Assembly: GCA_964370735.1 (NCBI GenBank)
Contig: CAYJLC010000030.1
Coordinates: forward strand, 1-27,985
Source: CAYJLC01 sp964370735
GTDB taxonomy: Bacteria > Bacillota > Clostridia > Oscillospirales > Butyricicoccaceae
Direction: 5' to 3'
DNA length: 27,985 nucleotides
Positions 22,359 to 27,985 of this stretch are shown in pieces. The notes beneath the pieces are model-generated. The model was not told the DNA's origin, did no database searches, and worked only from the letters and a program-made list of their open reading frames with translations. The translations under genes and the position numbers were made by a program. Numbering within the stretch: the first letter of the stretch is position 1; each line of letters opens with the position of its first letter.

Positions 22359-24365
22359 ATGAAAATTAATTTTAATAATAACGCATTCTCTTTTGAAGTA
22401 AATGGAAAAGTAATCTTAGAACACAGCGACAAAAAACCACTATTATATGTTGGTGTTGGTGAAGAAACTGTTGATATGTATAGAGGGAATTTCAATATTT
22501 CTGATTACGTTATCGAAAGAACAAAATTAAACATCAAAGATGTTGTAAACGATGGAAATAAATATACAGTTAACTTTGATGACAAAATTAAAGCTTATTT
22601 TTCAGTCAACGGTGATGTGTTAAACATTGACTTTGAAAAACTAGACGATACTATAAATCGTTTTTGGATTAGAGCTAATTCATCACAAGACGAGAAAATT
22701 TTTGGTTTAGGCGAGCAAATGTCTTACTTAAATCTTAAAGGCAGAAATTTCCCAGTATTCACTTCTGAACCAGGAGTTGGTCGTGATAAATCAACACGCA
22801 TCACTTGGCTTTCAGATGTAGAAAACAAAGCAGGTGGGGATTATTTTAATACAAACTTCCCTCAACCTACATATATTTCTTCAAATATGTACTTCTTAAA
22901 CGTTGAATCAACAGCTTATTCAGACTTTAACTTCAAAAATAATGATTTTACAGAAATCGAAGTTTGGGAAGTGCCACAAAACATCAGAATCGAATGCGCT
23001 ACTGATTACTTAGATATGTACAGACGCGTAACAGGATTATTCGGTCGCCAACAAGAATTACCAGAGTGGGTTTATAACGGACTTATTATCGGTGTTCAAG
23101 GTGGTAACGAGCGTTCTTTCGGTCTACTTGATAAAACACTTGATAACGGCATTAAAGTTGCTGGTGTTTGGTGTCAAGACTGGTGTGGAAAACGTGAAAC
23201 ATCATTCGGTCTTCGTTTACAATGGGACTGGGTATATCACAAAGAAATGTACAAAGATTTACCGAAAGAAATTGAAAAACTTCACGCTAGAGGCATTAAA
23301 TTCTTAGGTTATATCAATCCTTACTTAGTAAATGACGGTGAACTATATAAAGAAGGATGCGAAAAAGGCTACTTTGCTAAAAAACACGACGGAACTGAAT
23401 ATCTAGTAGATTTCGGCGAATTCTATTGTGGTGTTGTAGACCTTACAAATCCAGACGCTTACACTTGGTTTAAAGACGAAGTTATCATCAAACACTCAAT
23501 CGATATCGGAATTGATGGTTGGATGGCTGACTTTGGCGAATATTTACCAACAGACGATATAGTGTTGCATAGTGGCAGAGATGCTATGATTGAGCACAAT
23601 AATTGGCCAGTATTATGGGCAAAATGTAACTACGAAGCTTTAGAGCAAACAGGAAAATTAAACGATATCGTATACTTTATGCGTGCCGGTGGTGCGAAAT
23701 CAGGAAAATATTGTCCACTTCTTTGGGCAGGTGACCAATCGGTTGACTTTAGTTTACATGATGGCCTTGCTTCAACAATTCCAGCAGCACTTTCAGCTGG
23801 TATGAGTGGTGTTGGTATTTCTCATAGTGATATTGGTGGATACACTTCTTTATTTGACAATACAAGAGATAAAGAATTATTCGAAAGATGGACAGAAATG
23901 TCGGCTTTCACACCTGTTATGAGAACTCACGAAGGAAATCGTCCATCGACAAACTTCCAATACTATGACAATGAAGAAACAATGAAGCATCTTGCTAAAT
24001 TTGTTGACATCTATACAATGATTAGTCCGTATACAAAAGATATAGTTGCACTAAATTCAAAAGAAGGTATCGCGGCTCAACGTCCATTATTTGTGCATTA
24101 TAGTGATGATGCAAAGGCGTATGAAGTTCAATATCAATACTTATTCGGAAGCGATATTTTAGTTGCACCTGTCCACGAAGCAAATAAAGACACTTGGAAT
24201 GTTTATTTACCAGATGAAACTTGGGTTCATTTATTAACAGGTAAAGAATACACTAAAGGTGAGCATGAGGTTTTAGCACCAATCGGTGTTCCTCCAGTAT
24301 TCTATAAAAAGAATTCTGCTTATAGCAATTTATTTGCAAGTGTTACTGAGAAATATGGGGTTTAA
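22359..24365 (+). CDS. sftG: GH31 sulfoquinovosidase (YihQ/SftG-type)
   Basis: A retaining exo-glycosidase of 668 residues that releases sulfoquinovose from SQGro and related glycosides. The family-specific QQRWY sulfonate set is complete: Gln247 (GVQGG), Gln273 (WCQDW), Arg286 and Trp289 (GLRLQW), Tyr495 (GGYTS). The nucleophile is Asp391 in GWMADFGEYLP and the acid/base is Asp459 in WAGDQ. These sit at a near-constant offset (15 falling to 13) from the E. coli YihQ positions 262, 288, 301, 304, 508, 405 and 472. No signal peptide is present, so cleavage is cytosolic and the intact glycoside must be imported. I chose ATG 22359 with TTTGGAG upstream; a TTG at 22344 would lie on that site. Confidence 0.96.
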   Translation: MKINFNNNAFSFEVNGKVILEHSDKKPLLYVGVGEETVDMYRGNFNISDYVIERTKLNIKDVVNDGNKYTVNFDDKIKAYFSVNGDVLNIDFEKLDDTINRFWIRANSSQDEKIFGLGEQMSYLNLKGRNFPVFTSEPGVGRDKSTRITWLSDVENKAGGDYFNTNFPQPTYISSNMYFLNVESTAYSDFNFKNNDFTEIEVWEVPQNIRIECATDYLDMYRRVTGLFGRQQELPEWVYNGLIIGVQGGNERSFGLLDKTLDNGIKVAGVWCQDWCGKRETSFGLRLQWDWVYHKEMYKDLPKEIEKLHARGIKFLGYINPYLVNDGELYKEGCEKGYFAKKHDGTEYLVDFGEFYCGVVDLTNPDAYTWFKDEVIIKHSIDIGIDGWMADFGEYLPTDDIVLHSGRDAMIEHNNWPVLWAKCNYEALEQTGKLNDIVYFMRAGGAKSGKYCPLLWAGDQSVDFSLHDGLASTIPAALSAGMSGVGISHSDIGGYTSLFDNTRDKELFERWTEMSAFTPVMRTHEGNRPSTNFQYYDNEETMKHLAKFVDIYTMISPYTKDIVALNSKEGIAAQRPLFVHYSDDAKAYEVQYQYLFGSDILVAPVHEANKDTWNVYLPDETWVHLLTGKEYTKGEHEVLAPIGVPPVFYKKNSAYSNLFASVTEKYGV

Positions 24366-24368
24366 TAA

Positions 24369-25085
24369 GTGGAATTTATACTATTTCTGATAGTAATTCT
24401 ACTTGCAAACATAGTTCATGGAATTACGGGCTTTGCAGGTACTTTACTTGCAATGCCCGTTTCTGTTTTACTAGTAGGCTATGATGTTGCAAAACCTATT
24501 TTAAATTTCCTAGGTTTTCTATCAGGTGTCTATGTTTTCGTAGGAAGCTATAAGTATATTAACAAAAAAGAAATTTTAAAAGTAGTTTTGATAATGGGTG
24601 TCGGCATTATTTCGGCAGTATTTATAAAACCACTTTTTGCCAATAGCCAGCAAATATTATACTATATTTTAGGTGCAATTGTTGTTTATTTAGGTATAAA
24701 TGGTTTGTTCCTTAAATTAAAACTACCACAAAATAACAAATGGTTACCAAATATAATTCTTGTAGTAGCAGGGATTATGCATGGGCTTTTTGTAATAGGT
24801 GGTTCACTTTTAGTTGGTTATCTTACAAATAGAATTAAGGATAAAAACGAATTTAGGGCAACAATTTCAACTTGTTGGATTTTCTTAAACGGACTTATTC
24901 TTATAACAGACTATAACGAAGGTCTTTGGTCGCTAGAATTAGGAATTCAAAGCCTATGGTCGATACCGTTCTTATTTTTAGGAATGTATATTGGCACAAA
25001 GTTATTTTACAAATTAAAAGCTGAAACTTTTATGAAACTTACTTATGTTTTATTAATCGTTTCGGGGATATCATTATTCATATAA
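24369..25085 (+). CDS. TauE/SafE-family sulfonate exporter
   Basis: A membrane protein of 238 residues with seven or eight hydrophobic segments. Both family repeats are visible: IVHGITGFAGTLLAMP (15-30) and IMHGLFVIGGSLLVGYLTNR, followed by EFRATIS and WIFLNG. Members of this family export sulfonates or sulfite. In sulfoglycolysis clusters they carry out the C3-sulfonate end product. Here the cargo should be DHPS, since a reductase rather than a sulfolactaldehyde dehydrogenase is present. The start is GTG at 24369, three bases after the sulfoquinovosidase stop, with GGGG at 24357-24360. Weak start and AT-rich codons suggest moderate expression. Confidence 0.9.
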   Translation: MEFILFLIVILLANIVHGITGFAGTLLAMPVSVLLVGYDVAKPILNFLGFLSGVYVFVGSYKYINKKEILKVVLIMGVGIISAVFIKPLFANSQQILYYILGAIVVYLGINGLFLKLKLPQNNKWLPNIILVVAGIMHGLFVIGGSLLVGYLTNRIKDKNEFRATISTCWIFLNGLILITDYNEGLWSLELGIQSLWSIPFLFLGMYIGTKLFYKLKAETFMKLTYVLLIVSGISLFI

Positions 25086-25113
25086 AAAAATAAATATAAA
25101 AGGAGTCAAAATC

Positions 25114-26241
25114 ATGAGAAAAGCATTTATCTGTCCATCAAAATACGTTCAAGGTGAAAACGAATTATTAAATTTAGGTTATTTTGTTCAGACTTTTGGA
25201 AAATCTGCATTACTTATCGCTCATAAAGACGACGTTTCACGCGTTAAAACTCAACTTGACAAAACAGCAGAAAAATTTGGTACTGTTTTTGTTGAAAGTA
25301 ATTTCGGTGGCGAATGTTCAAGAGGCGAAGTTGCTCGTTTACAAGAACTTGCAAAAGAACAAAACTGTGACTGTATCATCGGTTTAGGTGGCGGTAAAGC
25401 TATCGATACTGCAAAATGCGTTGCTGAAGGTGGTAATTTAATCATCGTTCCAACAATCGCTGCGACTGATGCTCCAACATCTCACTCGGCTGTACTTTAC
25501 ACAGACGACGGTGCTTTTGATGATTATGCATATTTCAAACAAAGCCCATCAGTAGTTTTAATCGACACAACTGTAATCGCAAACGCTCCAACTAGATTTT
25601 TAGTTTCTGGTATGGGTGACGCGTTATCTACATATTTCGAGGCTAGAGCAACTTCGGCTGCATTTGCAAACGTAAACGCAGGACTTCCTTGTGGAGCTCG
25701 CGAAGGCTATTGCGACAGCGCTTTTAGCACAAAAACAGCATTAGCTTTAGCTACTTTATGCTACGAAACTCTACTTGCTGACGGTGTTAAAGCGAAACAA
25801 TCTAACGATGCTAAAGTTGTAACACAAGCGTTAGAAAACATTGTTGAAGCAAATATTTTACTTTCTGGTTTAGGTTTTGAAAGTGGCGGACTTGCTGGCG
25901 CTCATGCAATTCACGACGGTCTTACAATTTTAGAAGGCACTCATAAATACTTCCACGGCGAAAAAGTTGCATTCGGAACTATCGCTCAATTAGTGCTTGA
26001 AAATGCTCCAGAAGAAGAACTTTATGAAGTTTTAGACTTCTGTGCAAGCGTTGGTTTACCAGTTTGTTTAGAAGATATCGGTGTTCCAGAAATTTCTGAC
26101 GAAGAATTACGCGAAGTAGCTGAAAAATCTTGTATCCCAGAGGAATCTGTGCATTCTATGCCATTCCCAATTACGGTTGATGCTGTTATGGCTGCTATTA
26201 AAACTGCCGATAGAATTGGTAAAGAGTACAAAGGAATTTAG
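25114..26241 (+). CDS. gldA: Glycerol dehydrogenase (GldA-type, group III metal ADH)
   Basis: A 375-residue NAD-dependent enzyme that oxidises glycerol to dihydroxyacetone. The nucleotide motif is GLGGGKAIDTAK (90-101). The zinc ligands match GldA: Asp169 in SGMGDALSTYFEA, His264 in AGAHAIHDGL and His281 in YFHGEKVAFG. Together with the dihydroxyacetone kinase gene nine bases downstream it forms a glycerol-to-DHAP module. In this operon the glycerol would come from sulfoquinovosyl glycerol. Oxidation of DHPS or another vicinal diol is a less likely alternative. AAGGAG at 25100-25105 is the ribosome site. Confidence 0.92.
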   Translation: MRKAFICPSKYVQGENELLNLGYFVQTFGKSALLIAHKDDVSRVKTQLDKTAEKFGTVFVESNFGGECSRGEVARLQELAKEQNCDCIIGLGGGKAIDTAKCVAEGGNLIIVPTIAATDAPTSHSAVLYTDDGAFDDYAYFKQSPSVVLIDTTVIANAPTRFLVSGMGDALSTYFEARATSAAFANVNAGLPCGAREGYCDSAFSTKTALALATLCYETLLADGVKAKQSNDAKVVTQALENIVEANILLSGLGFESGGLAGAHAIHDGLTILEGTHKYFHGEKVAFGTIAQLVLENAPEEELYEVLDFCASVGLPVCLEDIGVPEISDEELREVAEKSCIPEESVHSMPFPITVDAVMAAIKTADRIGKEYKGI

Positions 26242-26250
26242 GAGAAAAAT

Positions 26251-27981
26251 ATGAAAAAAATTATAAATAAGCCAGAAAACCTTGTTTTAGAAATGGCAAA
26301 TGGTATTGTTTCTGCGCATCCTGAACTTGAGTTAATCAGAAAATTTAAGGTGATAAAGAAGAAAAGTATCAATAAAAATAAAGTAACATTAATTTCTGGT
26401 GGTGGATCTGGTCACGAACCTGCTCACGCTGGATTTATCGGAAAAGGTATGATTGACTGTGCTGTTTGTGGCGACGTTTTTGCATCTCCATCACAAATTC
26501 AAGTTTACAAAGCAATCGAGGCTACTGCATCTGAAAAAGGCACACTTTTAGTTATTAAAAATTACAGTGGCGATATGATGAACTTCAAAAATGCTGCATT
26601 TTTAGCATCAGAAGACGGAATTTGCGTTGATTATGTTAAAGTTGATGATGATATCGCAGTTGAAGACAGCCTTTACACTGTTGGTAAACGTGGTGTTGCT
26701 GGTACTGTTTTAGTTCATAAAATCGCTGGTGCAAGAGCTGAAATGGGCGCGTCACTTGCTGAAGTTAAAGCATCTGCTGAAAATGCTATCGAAAACCTTG
26801 CGAGCATCGGTTTTGCATTCAGTTCGTGTACTGTTCCTGCAAAAGGAACGCCTACTTTCGAGATTGCTGAAGACGAAATGGAATACGGTGTTGGTATTCA
26901 CGGTGAGCCTGGAATTAAACGTCAAAAATCAATTTCTGCTAAAGAATTGGCTGAAAGAATGGTAAATGACCTTGCAAATAATAAAAATTTAGTTGAAAAT
27001 GATGAAATCACGATTTTAGTGAACGGTTTCGGTTCGACTCCACTTATGGAATTATATCTTTTAACTAACGATATTTTAAATGAAGTTTCTGCGAAAGGCT
27101 TAAAAGTTTACAGAATTTTTGTTGGAAATTATATGACTTCAATCGATATGTTAGGTGCTTCTGTTACATTTATGAAAATGAACGACGAGCTGAAAGAACT
27201 GCTTGATAAAGAATGTGTAACACCTGCATTTAATGTAAATGGTGCAAGTGTTCCAAATTTTGAGCCACTAGAAAGCACTGCAAAAGTAGACAATTTTGAG
27301 TATAAAATGGTTGAAACTGCAAACGAAATCGGCGAAAAAATCACACTTGATAACGTGAAATATATGGTTGACAAAATGGGTCAAATCATCATCGAAAACG
27401 AAATTCCATTCTGTGAACTTGATTCTTTTGCTGGTGATGGTGACTTCGGAATGAGCGTTGCAAAAGGCTTTAGAAAAGTTAAAGAAGACTGGGAACACCT
27501 AAAATCTACTCAAAATATGGGTGAATTTTTAGGCGAATGCTCTATGATTATTATGGAAAATTGTGGTGGAGCATCTGGTCCAATTTGGGGTTCTGCTTTT
27601 AGAGCTGCATCAAAAAATATCGGTGCGAAAACTGAAATTTCTTTAGAAGAATTTGCAAAAATGGTTGCAGCTGCTTTAGAAGGAGTTCAAAAAACTGGTG
27701 AGCGTTCGTTCGGACGTGGCGCTGTTGTTGGCGATAAAACTTTAGTTGATGCACTAGCTCCATTCGCTGAAAGCTTACTTGAAAATTCATCAAAAGACAT
27801 TAAAACTGCATTTGATGACGCTGCAAAAGCTTCGGTTATCGGTGCTAAGAAAACCGAAGAAATCGTAGCAAGAATGGGTCGTGCTGGAACAGTTGGCGAA
27901 AGAAGTTTAGGCCATCCAGACGCAGGCGCTTACGCTTTAGGCGTGATTTTCACAGAGATAAACGAGAGTTTAAAATTTTAA
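26251..27981 (+). CDS. dhaK: ATP-dependent dihydroxyacetone kinase (DhaK-DhaL fusion)
   Basis: A single-chain kinase of 576 residues, complete within the window. The DhaK part (1-~345) holds GGGSGHEPAHAGFIGKGM (50-67) and the covalent substrate-binding His217 in VGIHGEPGIK. The DhaL part (~360-576) holds the magnesium-binding aspartates in DSFAGDGDFG (Asp391, Asp396, Asp398) and a GERSFGRGAVVGDKT loop. The fused form uses ATP, unlike the split PTS-dependent DhaKLM. It makes DHAP from the dihydroxyacetone produced by GldA. DHAP can become GAP, the acceptor for SftT. The ribosome site is AGGAG at 26240-26244. The operon may continue past the window. Confidence 0.95.
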   Translation: MKKIINKPENLVLEMANGIVSAHPELELIRKFKVIKKKSINKNKVTLISGGGSGHEPAHAGFIGKGMIDCAVCGDVFASPSQIQVYKAIEATASEKGTLLVIKNYSGDMMNFKNAAFLASEDGICVDYVKVDDDIAVEDSLYTVGKRGVAGTVLVHKIAGARAEMGASLAEVKASAENAIENLASIGFAFSSCTVPAKGTPTFEIAEDEMEYGVGIHGEPGIKRQKSISAKELAERMVNDLANNKNLVENDEITILVNGFGSTPLMELYLLTNDILNEVSAKGLKVYRIFVGNYMTSIDMLGASVTFMKMNDELKELLDKECVTPAFNVNGASVPNFEPLESTAKVDNFEYKMVETANEIGEKITLDNVKYMVDKMGQIIIENEIPFCELDSFAGDGDFGMSVAKGFRKVKEDWEHLKSTQNMGEFLGECSMIIMENCGGASGPIWGSAFRAASKNIGAKTEISLEEFAKMVAAALEGVQKTGERSFGRGAVVGDKTLVDALAPFAESLLENSSKDIKTAFDDAAKASVIGAKKTEEIVARMGRAGTVGERSLGHPDAGAYALGVIFTEINESLKF

Positions 27982-27985
27982 TTTA

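Noticed and set aside
25114..26241. Sulfolactaldehyde or DHPS dehydrogenase instead of glycerol dehydrogenase
   Set aside because: Zinc ligands and flanking segments match GldA closely, and DHA kinase is next in the operon; kept only as an alternative.
26729..26965. Plus-strand alternate-frame open frame inside dhaK
   Set aside because: Shadow frame of the kinase gene; no independent ribosome site or family resemblance.
1..27985. CRISPR array, insertion sequence, prophage or tRNA/rRNA gene
   Set aside because: No regularly spaced direct repeats, transposase or phage genes, or cloverleaf/rRNA segments were recognised by reading.

Overview
The window reads as a low-GC, anaerobic, Gram-positive Clostridia-type chromosome, probably Lachnospiraceae or a relative. 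This is inferred from AT-rich coding and intergenic DNA, strong GGAGG ribosome binding sites, TTGACA/TATAAT promoters with 17-bp spacers, lipoprotein binding proteins, LacI/ROK/PadR/HxlR regulators and short U-tract terminators. No rRNA, tRNA, CRISPR array or transposase was seen. Species cannot be fixed from this sequence.

Region 1 (1-4086): the end of a sugar ABC importer operon (one permease cut by the window edge, a second permease), a LacI-type regulator and a cytosolic GH13 alpha-glucosidase, closed by an intrinsic terminator. Region 2 (4439-12731): a second sugar ABC importer (lipoprotein, two permeases) with its own promoter and a long leader, then a ROK regulator promoter driving an SGNH esterase, a CE4-type deacetylase, an MBL-fold hydrolase and a URO-D-like protein. 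It ends in a bidirectional terminator. Region 3 (12733-16448): a minus-strand DUF1848-fetB-fetA operon divergent from padR, and a flavin-type split-barrel protein divergent from an HxlR regulator through overlapping promoters.

Region 4 (16449-27985) is the main discovery. It holds a tripartite tricarboxylate-type (TTT) transporter, tctC-tctB-tctA, with an elaborate upstream regulatory region. After a terminator and a new promoter comes an operon that I read as sulfoglycolysis by the sulfofructose transaldolase (SFT) route. In order: transaldolase (SftT), a 3-hydroxyisobutyrate-dehydrogenase-family sulfolactaldehyde reductase, a DUF4867 cupin isomerase (SftI), a GH31 sulfoquinovosidase with the complete QQRWY sulfonate-recognition set, a TauE/SafE sulfonate exporter, glycerol dehydrogenase and an ATP-type dihydroxyacetone kinase.

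Proposed flow (inference): sulfoquinovosyl glycerol (SQGro) enters, perhaps through the TTT system, and is cut to sulfoquinovose (SQ) plus glycerol. SQ is isomerised to sulfofructose. Glycerol is oxidised (giving NADH) and phosphorylated to dihydroxyacetone phosphate, which becomes glyceraldehyde 3-phosphate (GAP), the acceptor SftT needs. SftT yields fructose 6-phosphate and sulfolactaldehyde. The reductase uses the NADH to make dihydroxypropanesulfonate (DHPS), which TauE/SafE exports. The operon would thus use both halves of the plant/algal headgroup with balanced carbon acceptor and redox. A shared element around TTAATCAAT occurs upstream of both the transporter and the catabolic operon.
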